This document shows positions 54,838 through 64,000 of a stretch of 64,000 bases of DNA, piece after piece. The stretch's first letter is position 1. Each line of letters opens with the position of its first letter. Source of the DNA: Ophiura sarsii (lineage: Eukaryota > Echinodermata > Ophiuroidea > Amphilepidida > Ophiuridae); assembly GCA_035610835.1 (NCBI GenBank), contig CM069443.1, positions 88,782,690-88,846,689 on the forward strand. Reading direction: 5' to 3'. The notes beneath the pieces were generated by a model that saw only the letters and a program-made list of their open reading frames with translations, ran no database searches and was not told the DNA's origin. The translations under genes and the position numbers were made by a program.

Positions 54838-54885
<48 letters not shown>
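54838..54885. repeat. Poly-C homopolymer, ~48 nt
   Basis: An uninterrupted C run, the longest of at least eight in the window (others near 1965, 10434, 11511, 16376, 36222, 36333 and 36728). Confidence 0.95.
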
Positions 54886-54886
<1 letters not shown>

Positions 54887-55266
54887 TATCAAAATTGATA
54901 CGATTTGCGTCGAGTTGGCCCTTTTTTTTTGTTATGTCTGACCCGCCGTTAACGCAAAACGTATCAATTAATACGTTTTGCGTTTTTGATACATTTTGCG
55001 TCGCTACAGTTGTCATGCGTCACATTGTGGCTTAATTTGTGTTTGCATTAATCAACTTTAAAATGTTAAAGCTCTTGAAGCATAAGACATAGATCATTTA
55101 TTTTTTCACACAATGTTTCTATACTATCTGGGTAAATATCTAGATGATTCTCATCTATAATACTTTATTGGGTCAAGAGAAATTTAAGGAAAACGCCGTA
55201 TCGGTGAAATAAATTTAATTTATTTTATGTTTTTATATATGTTATTCGTACAGTAAATAAAGTATG
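54886..55266. other. No gene recognised
   Basis: Contains ACGTTTTGCGT and GTATCAATTAATAC words in both orientations (54890-55010), probably the end of another word-built repeat. Confidence 0.4.
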
Positions 55267-55786
55267 AGACCGGGGTTCAAATCCCCGCCGGTGAATGTCC
55301 TTGCTTATTTTTCGTTGGGACATTCGCCGGTGGTTGTTATTATTTGTTTGTTATGTTGTCTATTGTAAACACCGTGGGTTGGTAAACTGCTTTATATTAT
55401 ATTATATATATGATATAAAACATTATTATATGATTTATTTATTCAGTTTCCTCTTGTCATCACGTTTGTGATCCCTACTGTGTTTGGCCAAATGTCTCAT
55501 GTTATCGTGCTGTGTGTATTGTATAACCCCGTCGCTTATTCACTTAGCACTGACTCAAATTGCCGTTTATCAGCAAGTTATCGGTGGCCTAGTGGTTAAG
55601 GCGCCCGTCTAGAGATCGGGAGACCGGGGTTCAAATCCCCGCCGGTGAATGTCCTTGCTTATTTTTCGTTGGGACATTCGCCGGTGGTTGTTATTATTTG
55701 TTTGTTATGTTGTCTATTGTAAACACCGTGGGTTGGTAAACTGCTTTATATTATATTATATATATGATATAAAACATTATTATATC
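55267..55786 (+). repeat. 354-bp-spaced direct duplication of a tRNA-ended unit
   Basis: The segment starting GAGACCGGGGTTCAAATCCC and ending at (TA)n / CATTATTATAT occurs at 55267-55432 and 55621-55786. In both, CCGGTGAATGTCC pairs with GGGACATTCGCCGG to form a stem just after the tRNA 3' end. The first copy lacks the 5' half of the tRNA. Confidence 0.9.
55578..55649 (+). tRNA. tRNA-like gene, anticodon loop AGA, probable pseudogene
   Basis: TTATCGG pairs with CCGGTGA (two wobbles); D-arm GCC-TAGTGGTTAAG-GC; anticodon arm CCCGT-CTAGAGA-TCGGG with one mismatch and anticodon AGA; T-arm CGGGG-TTCAAAT-CCCCG perfect. AGA would be Ser, but the long variable arm of tRNA-Ser is absent. No immediate T-run terminator; a TTTTT comes about 17 nt later inside a downstream hairpin. 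Likely a tRNA-derived SINE head or a degenerate tRNA gene. Confidence 0.5.
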
Positions 55787-56045
55787 ATGTAAACCTGTCA
55801 AAATGAGTACTGTGTGATAGATGATTTTAGTAGCTTTAATATGAGCCTATACACAACAAAATTGATGGTTCTTATTGATTTATATAGACGAAAGATTGAA
55901 AAGGGTTATATACGAACCGCAATTATGACGTTTTCACGAAAATGACGTCATCGCATGGTCAACATTTTTGGCACCCCTTCCTAAATTGTGTGATACTGCC
56001 GAAATAATATACGTACCAATTTATAGAGCCGTACCAGACTACACT

Positions 56046-56625
56046 AGGTTAGGGTTAGGGTTAGGGCTTGGATTTGGATTTGGATTTGGGTTAGGATTAG
56101 AGTTAGTGTTAGGCTTAGGGTTAGGGCTAACCCAAACCCAAATCCAAATTAGGGTTTGGGTTTGGGTTTGTGTATGGATTTGAGGTTGAGGTTGAGGTTG
56201 AGGTTGAGGTTGAGGTTGAGGTTGAGGTTGAGGTTGAGGTTGAGGTTGAGGTTGAGGTTGAGGTTGAGGTTGAGGTTGAGGTTGAGGTTGAGGTTGAGGT
56301 TGAGGGTGAGGGTTAGGGTTAGGGTTAGGGTTAGGGATAGGGTTAGGGTTACGATAAGGGTTAGGATTAGGGTTTGGATTTGAATTAGGGTTAGGGTTAG
56401 GGTTAGGGTTAGGTTAGGGTTAGGTTAGGGTTAGGGTTAGGGTAAAGGTTAGAGTTAGGGTTAGGGTTAGGATTTGGATTTGGATTTGGGTTTGGATTAG
56501 GATTAGGATTAGGGTTAGGGTTAGGGTTAGGGTTAGGGTTAGGATTTGGGTTGGGTTTGGATTTGGGTTGGGTTTGGTTTAGGGTTAGGGTTAGGGTTAG
56601 GGTTCACGGCTGTTTGACTGTGCGA
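56046..56625 (+). repeat. Telomere-like hexamer array A (TTAGGG, GGTTGA, GGATTT)
   Basis: Mixed hexamer-register blocks: TTAGGG runs, about 24 copies of GGTTGA (56184-56315), short GGATTT/GGGTTT runs, then TTAGGG again. G-rich on the plus strand throughout. It ends at GGTTCACGGCTGTTTGACTG, which also ends array B. Confidence 0.93.
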
Positions 56626-57349
56626 TTTATAATTAAAATTATGGGATAAAAAAGATTATATAGAAAATTGTTCGAGCCCTTTTTAAATTATCGGCATTTT
56701 CTACTTGATACATATTTTACAAGTAACTCTATGTCAAATGTGGCCGATGAGGGCGCTATTAAATTGACACTGCAAATTAACACACCAATACACCCAGCAT
56801 TTGACTAGAGAGGTATCATTCATTTATTTTCCGAAGGTTTCCACTTACTGTACTGACAAAAACTGACGAATAAAACAAGGTGCAATTACCATTAACAATC
56901 TAGATATAAACGATCGAGCTTGCACTCTTGACTGCCCATTCAGCTAGTCCCCCACATTGCTGGGGACTCATTTCCAACGACATGTGACGATAAAGATGCA
57001 TCAAGGATGCATTGCCACTTAAATGCATATCCTAAAATTGTGTTCAAATAAGACTTTAGTTTTTTGTGATATCTCCAAAAAATGTGACGTCGTACTTCAC
57101 TGACTCCCTTTGTGCCCGTTATCTTAATTTGGTTTATTTTACAAACAACCTCCCAAACCAAAAAACAATTTGGATTTTTTGGCCCAAGCAAAGCCATCCA
57201 CTCCCCATTCAACCACTACCGCATCATTCCACTACTGGGGTACCTAACAGCAGTTGGAAATATGTGATATTTGTGTACTCCAATGCCTGTTTGAGTGAAA
57301 AAATAAATATATATATACCCCGAGCACTCAAAATGTAATTCATCCACAC
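56626..57349. other. Flank shared with 60.7 kb, then unclassified sequence
   Basis: 56599-56720 is a diverged duplicate of 60656-60845 (CACGGCTGTTTGACTG, GATTTATAATTAAA, AAAATTGTTCGAGCC, TACTTGATACATAT). A minus frame at 56940-57212 (90 codons) shows no recognised motif. Confidence 0.5.
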
Positions 57350-57660
57350 TGAATAACCTTTTTTTTCTTTTTTTTTTTCTTCTTTTTTTCATTCTCTTTT
57401 TTTCTTCTTTTATCTCTTTCTTTCTTTCTTCTTTTCTTTTCATTTTTTTTTTTTTCATTCTCTTTTTTTCATCTTTTATCTCTTTCTTTCTTTCTTCTTT
57501 TCTTTTCATTTTTTTTTTCTTCTTCATTTTCTTCTTCTTTTTATCTCCTTCATTCTTCCTTTTCATCTTTTTTTATTTTATTTTATTTTATTTTTTTTAT
57601 ATTATTATTATTATTATTATTATTATTTTTTTTTCTTCTTCTTTTTTCTTTCTTTTGCTT
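57350..57660. repeat. Long polypyrimidine tract
   Basis: TTTCTTCTTTT-type sequence with two nearly identical blocks (TTTTATCTCTTTCTTTCTTTCTTC) and a (TTA)n run. The Lys/Glu-rich minus frame across it is an artefact. Confidence 0.9.
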
Positions 57661-58045
57661 TCTTTCATTCTTCACTACAGCCAGAAGTGTGACCCGCCCC
57701 CAATCTTGTCCATCAGGGCCATCAATAATCCTACTGGGGCCCCAGTTGCCTATCCCCAAACTGCAACTGTCATCAATATCACCCCTCAATCACTGGGCTA
57801 TTTAGAATGCCTGTATCCTCCCTAATCCCTCCAAATTCCTCTGTACATGTAAGAGACTATTTTGCCTTAGTGATGCATCCCCTTGACCCTGAAGGGGTCC
57901 AAAATCAACTGGGTTTGGATGGCTTTGCCCCTTACCTGATACTGGTGGCTGTAATGCCGTTCCCACGTTACTGGAAGCAGAGGCACCTGCTGGATCCTGC
58001 GATCCCCCTTGACTTTTATCAACTAGTGCTGACTGTTGCCTTGTA

Positions 58046-58260
58046 AAAAAAATATTTTATCCTTTATTATTTTTTATTATTATTATTATTTATTTATTTT
58101 TTTTTTTTTTTTTATTATTATTTTTTTTTTTTTAATTATTATTATTTTTTTATTTTTTTATTACTAATATTAAAAAAAAATTATATTATTATAATTATCA
58201 TTAATATTATTTTATTTAGTTTTCATTTATATTTATTGAAAAGAAAAAGAAGAAAAAAAC
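58046..58260. repeat. A/T-rich low-complexity tract
   Basis: (TTA)n, poly-T and poly-A runs within the intron between segments 3 and 2 of the decayed gene. Confidence 0.9.
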
Positions 58261-58689
58261 CCACAAAAAAAACAAAAAAAACAAACAACAAAAAACATAA
58301 AAAACCCACAACAAACACCATAACATCCGCCAGACAAACACACCCCCACAAACACACCCCCACATCATAAATACTGGAATGCCCACACACACCAAAATTG
58401 TGTCCAAACAACAACCAACCACCACCTTTACATAATTCCACCCTGCCTACATAATTCCACCCTGCCTCCCCAAAAATTAAGTAATAGCCCATCCTGGAGC
58501 ACGATTTGACACCACCTGAAGTGGTACATGTGTTTTGAATCCACTGTCATTATTTCTAGAAAATACTTGCCCTATTACCCGATCCAGGACTCCACCCGAC
58601 CAGTAATTATTACCCCAATCCACACTAACCTTTCTACCCACCGGCAAAGAATTACACCATAACAACTGATGAGTCAAAATCCCGGTCAA

Positions 58690-59462
58690 AATAATGATAA
58701 CACCACTTGATAAATAGTTATTTATTCATTTATTTTTTATTTTATTTTCCCTTTTTATTCTCATTATTATTTTTTATTATTTTTAATTGCCATTCATAAT
58801 ACCATATCTGGACATGCCACGACCAAAAACATTGACTAGAGCGTACACAGTCCAGGCATTGGAAGGAGTTTACTAATTAAGTTGTACTAATAATTTAGAT
58901 TACTACACCCATGTGTACAAATTTGTTGGAATTAAAATCCAACATGCCCTATCATTGTTATTCATATACTGACATTGAAGCGCCCATTGGGTGGCAGGAA
59001 ACCTTAACTACCCCATAGAGCCAGTTCCCCTCTTCCACGTGTCCAATTGTTTTGGACCTCACCAACATGCAAATTAATTTCAAAACATCCCCCTCCCAAC
59101 AGTCACGCAACAAACCATACACCTCCAATAACGGTAAAGCAACAAACCATACCCCTGTGGGGGTTTACGAAGAATGAATAACAAACAAAAATTGACCAAG
59201 CACACCCACCCCTCCCCTAAGCCTTTGAACTTTGTGTAACAAAACTAACATCCCAAATCCTTATACCTGCATGTGGCATCATTACTACCCCCTTTTTCAT
59301 TTATTTAATCCTCCCAAATTAGAAGGAAAAAAACAACAAAAACTGCCGCATTCTAAAAACCCAACTATAAAATAACCCATCCAACTCAATCCGATTAATC
59401 AGTTTACCAACCCATGGATACAATATTAAACAACGAATATATTTATAGTAAAAACAACTAAC
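58690..59462. other. Intron-like AT/C-rich DNA of the decayed gene
   Basis: No repeat family, RNA or coding segment recognised. A near-duplicate phrase ACAACAAACCATACxCCT occurs at about 59107 and 59141. Confidence 0.4.
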
Positions 59463-59988
59463 CGTACTTCCCTTTGGCTCTGTCTGCCCAATCTTCTCTA
59501 CGATTCTGCTGTTTCTTGCTGGTTTTAAAACAATTTTGTCAACACCTCCTTCTGATTTGAATGATAACTTCAGAATGACTGGAAAACCCCAGCCCGCATG
59601 GTCAACCATGAGGCACATTTTAATCCAGGATCCACCTGCTTCTTGGTATTTGCCGCATATGAATAGCCTCATATCATAGCTTTTGGTCATTGCCGCATAT
59701 GAATAGCATCATACAATAGGAGCACTCCTCAGCTGCACAACACAATGGAGCACTGACCTGGGGGAAATGCCCCAACAAACACACCACCCTTGCACACTAC
59801 TAACACCCCACCCTTCTCAATTTTGTTGAGACTAGAAACACCATCTGCCTGGTCAATCTAATGCCATTTATACTCAATTAGAATATAAATGTAATTATAC
59901 AAATAATAATATTCAAAGCTCTATTTCTCAGAACTGGCACCAACAAATGTTCTGAAATTTCTACAAAAGATGGCCAGTATATTTTTGG

Positions 59989-60103
59989 GGTAGGGTTATG
60001 GTTATGGTTATGGTTATGGTTATGGTTATGGTTAGGGTTAGGGTTAGGGTTAGGGTTAGGATTTGGATTTGGATTTGGATTTGGATTTGGATTTGGATTT
60101 AGA

Positions 60104-60152
<49 letters not shown>

Positions 60153-60668
60153 TATGGGTTATGGATTTGTGTTTGTGTTTGTGTTTGGATTAGGGTGAGG
60201 GTGAGGGTGAGGGTTACGGTAAGGTTAGGTTAGGGTTAGGGTTATGGTTAGGGTTAGGGTTAGGGTTAGGGTTAGGGTTTGGTTTTGGATTTGGATTTGG
60301 GTTTGGATTAGGGGAGGGGGAGGGTGAGGGTTAGGGTTAGGGTTAGGGTTAAGGTTAGGGTTAGGGTTAGGGTTTGATTTGGATTTGGGTTTGGATTAGG
60401 ATTAGGATTAGGATTAGGTTGAGGGTGAGGGTGAAGGTGAGGGTGAGGGTTAGGGTTAGGGTTAGGGTTAGGGTTAAGGTAAAGGTTAGGGTAAGGGTTA
60501 GGATTTGGATTTGGGTTTGGATTAGGATTAGGATTAGGATTAGGGCTAGGGTTAGGGTTAGGGTTAGGGTTAGGGTTATGTTTCGGGTTAGGGTTAGGGT
60601 TAGGGTTAGGGTTAGGATTTGGATTTGGATTTGGGTTGGGTTTGGGTTAGAGTTAGGGTTAGGGTTCA
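59989..60668 (+). repeat. Telomere-like hexamer array B
   Basis: Ordered blocks of TTATGG, TTAGGG, GGATTT, GGGTGA, GTTTGT, TTAGGG, GGATTA and TTAGGG, each several units long, all hexamers in one strand orientation. It ends at GGTTCACGGCTGTTTGACTG as array A does. Confidence 0.93.
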
Positions 60669-60850
60669 CGGCTGTTTGACTGTCCGATTTATAATTAAAT
60701 TTATTGGATAAAAAAGATTATATAGTGGCCCTTTTATGGTTTGACGTAGTGCTAATGAATAAGAGCATATGGTGAAAATGTCAAGAAAATTGTTCGAGCC
60801 ATTTTTAACTTATCGGCCTTTTGTACTTGATACATATACATATGTTTCGG
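60669..60850. repeat. Post-array flank duplicated from 56.6 kb
   Basis: Matches 56629-56720, with about 65 bp inserted (TGGCCCTTTTATGGTTTGAC and on) relative to that copy. Confidence 0.8.
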
Positions 60851-60995
60851 TTAGGGTTAGGGTTAGGGTTAGAAAACAATTGGTCAGATAACGGGGTTAG
60901 GGTTAGGGTTAGGGTTATGGTTAGGATTAGGATTAGGGTTACGGGTAGGGTTAGGGTTAGTGTTAGGGTTAGGGTTAGGGTTAGGGTTAGGGTTT
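60851..60995 (+). repeat. Telomere-like hexamer array C
   Basis: TTAGGG runs interrupted by AAAACAATTGGTCAGATAACGGG, with minor variants (TTATGG, GATTAG, TTACGGG). Confidence 0.93.
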
Positions 60996-61622
60996 AGTTT
61001 AGTTTAGTTTTATTTGGCATATCAAGACACAGAGATACAATACATCAGATCAAATATACAAATCTTTACAAAATTAACACAATATATTAATAAAAGAAAA
61101 CATATAATGCCAAGGATAACCTAAGAACGCTATAAAAAGAGCTTATTTCCATTGGGGTCCTTCAAATAAAAACATCATATATATTTGCACGCCAATAATA
61201 TTGCACTTTTTATGAAACAACTGCATATAGAAAAGGATGAAAAATCAAGATAGAAAGTGACTTTTTACTGCCTTTTTGAACTGCCCGTGGGTTTTGGATG
61301 TTTTAACCTGAGTTGGTAGCAAGTTCCATTCCCGAATACCAGTAAAGAAAAATGTATTGCACTGCTGACCTTTAGCTTTAGGTAACAGAAAATGTGTTGC
61401 ACTGCCCCTGGTATTGTATTTGTGAGTGTTGGACAATTTGGTAAAATGAGAATTCAGGTACTCAGGTGCTATTTCTTTATAGATTTTAAAAACATGATTG
61501 AGTTTAAGTTGTTAAACTCTTTCTTCAACTTTCAACATTCCCATCTTCTTAAATTCTACATCACCAATGTGGGACCTGGGCTCCAGCTTCAAAATGAAAC
61601 AAATCAACTTATTTTGCACGAC
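60996..61622 (-). pseudogene. 3' end of a CR1/Jockey-like LINE between telomere-like arrays
   Basis: Minus strand: VVQNKLICFILKLEPRSHIG, then KKMGMLKVEERV, a stop, QLKLNHVFKIYKEIAPEYL, HKYNTRGSATHFLLPKAK, GIREWNLLPTQVKTSKTHG and QFKKAVKSHFLS, stop at 61245. This is the classic C-terminal tail after the RT in CR1/Jockey-type elements (QNK ... RSHIG ... QLKLNHV ... YNTRGS ... WNLLP ... FKKAVKSHL). A 3' UTR of about 240 nt ends in an AATAAAACTAAACTAAAC tail that abuts TTAGGG repeats. The rest of the element is lost by 5' truncation at about 61622, where another hexamer array starts. Confidence 0.8.
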
Positions 61623-62511
61623 AACAGGGTACGGGTTAGGATACGGGTTAGGGTACGGGTTAGGGTACGGGTTGGGGTACGGGTAAGGGTTAGGGTAAGG
61701 GTTAGGGTTAGGGTTAGGGTTAGTGTCAAGGTCAGGGTCAGGGTCAGGGTCAGGGTTAGGGTTTGGATTTGGATTTGGGTTTGGGTTTGGGTTTGGGTTT
61801 GGGTTTGGGTTTGGGTTTGGGTTTGGGTTTGGGTTTGGGTTTGGGTTTGGGTGTGGGTGTGGGGGTGGGTGTGGGTAGGGTTAGGGTTAGGGTTAGCGTT
61901 AATGTTAGGGTTAGGATTAGGATTTGGATTTGGATTTGGATTTGAATTTGAATTTGAATTTGAATTTGAATTTGAATTTGAATTTGAATTTGAATTTGAA
62001 TTTGAATTTGAATTTGAATTTGAATTTGAATTTGAATTTGAATTTGAATTTGAATTTGAATTTGAATTTGAATTTTGGTTTGAGTTTGAGTTTGAGTTTG
62101 AGTTTGAGTTTGAATTTGAATTTGAATTTGGATTTGGGTTTGGGTTTGGGTTTGGGTTTGGGTTTGGGTAGGGTTAGGGTTAGGGTTAGGGTTAGGGTTA
62201 GGATTTGAATTTGAATTTGAATTTGAATTTGAATTTGAATTTGAATTTGAATTTGGGTTTGGGTTTGGGTTTGGGTTTGGGTTTGGGTTTGGGTTTGGGT
62301 TTGGGTTTGGGTTTGGGCTTACTGCCTTGGGTTAGGGTTAGGGTTGGGGCTTACTGCCTTGGGTTTGGGTTAGGGTTAGGGTTAGGGTTAGAATTTGAAT
62401 TTGAATTTGAATTTGTGTTTGGGTTTGGGTTTGGGTTTGTGTTTGGGTTTGTGTTTGGGTTTGGGTTTGTGTTTGTGTTTGGGTTTGTGTTTGTGTTTGT
62501 GTTTGTGTTTG
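61623..62511 (+). repeat. Telomere-like hexamer array D
   Basis: Blocks of TACGGGTTAGGG, TTAGGG, GTCAGG, GGGTTT (about 20), TTAGGG, GAATTT (about 25), GAGTTT, GGGTTT, TTAGGG, GAATTT, GGGTTT and GTGTTT. Two copies of CTTACTGCCTTGGGTT interrupt near 62318 and 62350. Long open frames on either strand simply translate hexamers. Confidence 0.95.
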
Positions 62512-62934
62512 TGTACTTATAAGAGGTACATTGTGGGTGTAGATATGAGTATGATTTGACATTGTGGGAGTATTTCGGCGTTGTGGGCGTACCCCCACAA
62601 TGAACAGTTTCCAAATGGTATATGAGGATACTGTGAGCGTGTTAAAAGCAACAACAAATATACCCCCAGAACGATTTGTTTGTTTTTTGTGTGTTATTTG
62701 TCATCTTAAAACATACACTTTGCCACCCGACTATATGAATGGCGCCATCTATCTTAGTCAACTCCCACAATGTACATACAAAAAATACCCCCACAGTACA
62801 AATAATTACCCCCGTAGTGCACTCCTGTACCAACAAAAAATCCAACTCCCAAAATGTATATTTATACTCATTGTGTACTCCCACAGCGCACAAACACAAA
62901 TACCCCCGCAATGTAGCTGGTGCGGGTATTAGTG
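62512..62934 (+). repeat. 423-bp dispersed repeat, copy 2
   Basis: Nearly identical to 17902-18324, with only about a dozen differences. It lies directly against the GTGTTT end of array D. Confidence 0.85.
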
Positions 62935-62974
62935 GGGGTGCGTGTGTGCCTTTTGGTTAGCCTTTTTTTTTTCC

Positions 62975-64000
62975 AAATGCTGTATCTGTTGAAAGGATGG
63001 ACGGATTGACTTCAAACCTTCAGTGATAGGTAGGCCATGGTCAAACACTGTAGCTGCTTGTTTGGGGGTCTAATTTGCAAAGGTCATCTGAGGTCAAAGG
63101 TCATCTAGAGGTCAAATCGTAAAAGTTGCCCGAATGCTGTATCTGTTGAAAGGATGTACGGATTGACTTCAAACCTTCAGTGATAGGTAGGCCATGGTCA
63201 AACACTGTAGCTGCTTGTTTGGGGGTCTAATTTGCAAAGGTCATCTGAGGTCAAAGGTCATCTAGAGGTCAAATCGTAAAAGTTGCCCGATTGACGTCAA
63301 ACTTAGAGAAAAGAAACATGAACACCGGGTGAACATGTCTAAAATAAATTAGAGGTCATCCAAGGTCATCTGAGGTCAAAGGTCATCCAGAGGTCAAATC
63401 GTAAAAGTTGCCCGATTGACGTCAAACTTGGAGACAAGAAACATGAACACCAGGTGAACATGTCTAAAATAAATTAGAGGTCATCTGAGGTCAAAGGTCA
63501 TCCAGAGGTAAAATCGTAAAAGTTGCCCGATTGACGTCAAACTTGGAGACAAGAAACATGAACACCGGGTGAACATGTCTAAAATAAATTAGAGGTCATC
63601 TGAGGTCAAAGGTCATCCAGAGGTCAAATCGTAAAAGTTGCCCGATCGACGTCAAACTTGGAGACAAGAAACATGAACACTGGGTGAACATATCTAAAAT
63701 AAATTAGAGGTCATCCAAGGTCATCTGAGGTCAAAGGTCATCCAGAGGTCAAATCGTAAAAGTTGCCTGATTGACGTCAAACTTGGAGACAAGAAACATG
63801 AACACCTGGTGAACATGTCTAAAATAAATTAGAGGTCATCTGAGGTCAAAGGTCATCCAGAGGTCAAATCGTAAAAGTTGCCCGATTGACGTCAAACTTG
63901 GAGACAAGAAACATGAACATCGGGTGAACATGTCTAAAATAAATTAGAGGTCATCTGAGGTCAAAGGTCATCCAGAGGTCAAATCGTAAAAGTTGCCCGA
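62975..64000 (+). repeat. 115/125-bp satellite with AGGTCA clusters and TGACGTCA, runs off right edge
   Basis: Two 157-bp units (starting 62976 and 63133) are followed by 115-bp or 125-bp units starting at 63290, 63415, 63530, 63645, 63770 and 63885. Each carries AGGTCA-TCTG-AGGTCA-A-AGGTCA, then TCCAG-AGGTCA, and in most a TGACGTCA. The 125-bp form has one more AGGTCA. Non-coding. Confidence 0.95.

Larger units (their letters stand above)
57679..59758 (-). pseudogene. Decayed four-exon minus-strand gene, family unknown
   Basis: Exon-like segments with matching splice phases. (1) About 59758-59463, CCAAEECSYCMM, CLMVDHAGWGFPVILKL, GGVDKIVLKPARNSRIVEK, ending at a GTTAGT donor, phase 0. (2) 58665-58516, acceptor ACTCATCAG, LLWCNSLPVGRKVSVDWGNN, VLDRVIGQVFSRNN, DSGFKTHVPLQ, donor CAG|GTGGTG, phase 0. 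(3) 58032-57936, acceptor CAACAG, a Ser/Gly/Gln-rich linker ending ALQPPVS, donor CAG|GTAAGG, phase 1. (4) 57840 to about 57679, acceptor TTACATGTACAG, EEFGGIREDTGILNSPVI, then CSLGIGNWGPSRIID and DGQDWGRVTLLA. Two lesions break it: a 40-bp tandem duplication in segment 1 (CATATGAATAGC repeated) and one extra G in a GGGG run in segment 4. The consistent phases argue for a once-real gene or a spliced transposon gene. I do not recognise the protein. Confidence 0.42.

Noticed and set aside
57216..57566. Lys/Glu-rich 116-codon minus frame
   Set aside because: It translates a polypyrimidine tract.
61392..62171. 259-codon frame and other VR/EF/WVWV-type frames in the hexamer arrays
   Set aside because: Hexamer repeats give dipeptide repeats in every frame; no independent coding signal.

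Overview
This is a window of a eukaryotic, almost certainly marine-invertebrate nuclear genome. It is AT-rich, with GT-AG introns, dense tandem repeats, many small inverted-repeat transposons, non-LTR retrotransposons, Penelope-type fragments, a tRNA-headed SINE and TTAGGG-like arrays. The repeat mix (RTE-like and L1/Tx1-like LINEs, GIY-YIG Penelope remnants, SINE with a CTTGGGCAAGG-type motif) fits a deuterostome such as an echinoderm, but that assignment is inference. Nothing suggests a prokaryote, plasmid or phage.

The most informative content is not in the long open frames, which are nearly all repeat artefacts. Splice signals on the minus strand between about 30.06 and 21.16 kb define a complete small gene: E-box/TATA promoter, a non-coding first exon, a signal-peptide exon with an optimal Kozak start, two tandem-duplicated phase 1-1 cassette exons, and a terminal exon with stop and poly(A) signals. 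All parts are in frame (240 nt, 79 residues) and encode a secreted, dibasic-processed peptide precursor that I do not recognise. Other fragments of spliced genes are a plus-strand terminal exon pair (7.60-7.86 kb), a ZP-N-like exon (10.08-10.32 kb, minus), a decayed four-exon locus (57.68-59.76 kb, minus) and a possible terminal exon (51.96-52.08 kb, minus).

Layout: 0-3 kb, a 36-bp satellite and a degenerate 100-bp satellite. 3-7.4 kb, MITEs and a tRNA-like repeat. 7.6-10.3 kb, gene fragments. 10.5-20.2 kb, SINE, Penelope remnants, a nested transposon pair (1.3-kb element inside a TTAA palindromic MITE) and fold-back elements. 21.2-30.4 kb, the peptide gene, whose introns hold a 23-bp minisatellite, a tRNA-Asn gene inside a TIR element and a mariner-like element. 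30.76-38.97 kb, one 5'-truncated L1/Tx1-like LINE with 13-bp target duplications, itself interrupted by at least three later insertions. 39.4-40.8 kb, two more fold-back elements. 40.8-51.9 kb, a 51-bp satellite with three virtually identical RTE-like reverse-transcriptase insertions in 3,414-bp higher-order units. 52-55.8 kb, MITEs and tRNA-like duplications. 56-62.5 kb, blocks of TTAGGG-variant hexamers around a decayed gene and a LINE tail. 63-64 kb, a satellite whose unit carries clustered AGGTCA half-sites and a TGACGTCA palindrome.

Apart from the peptide gene and the tRNA-Asn gene, few sequences look functional. The window is mainly a record of repeated transposon insertion, satellite amplification and local duplication.
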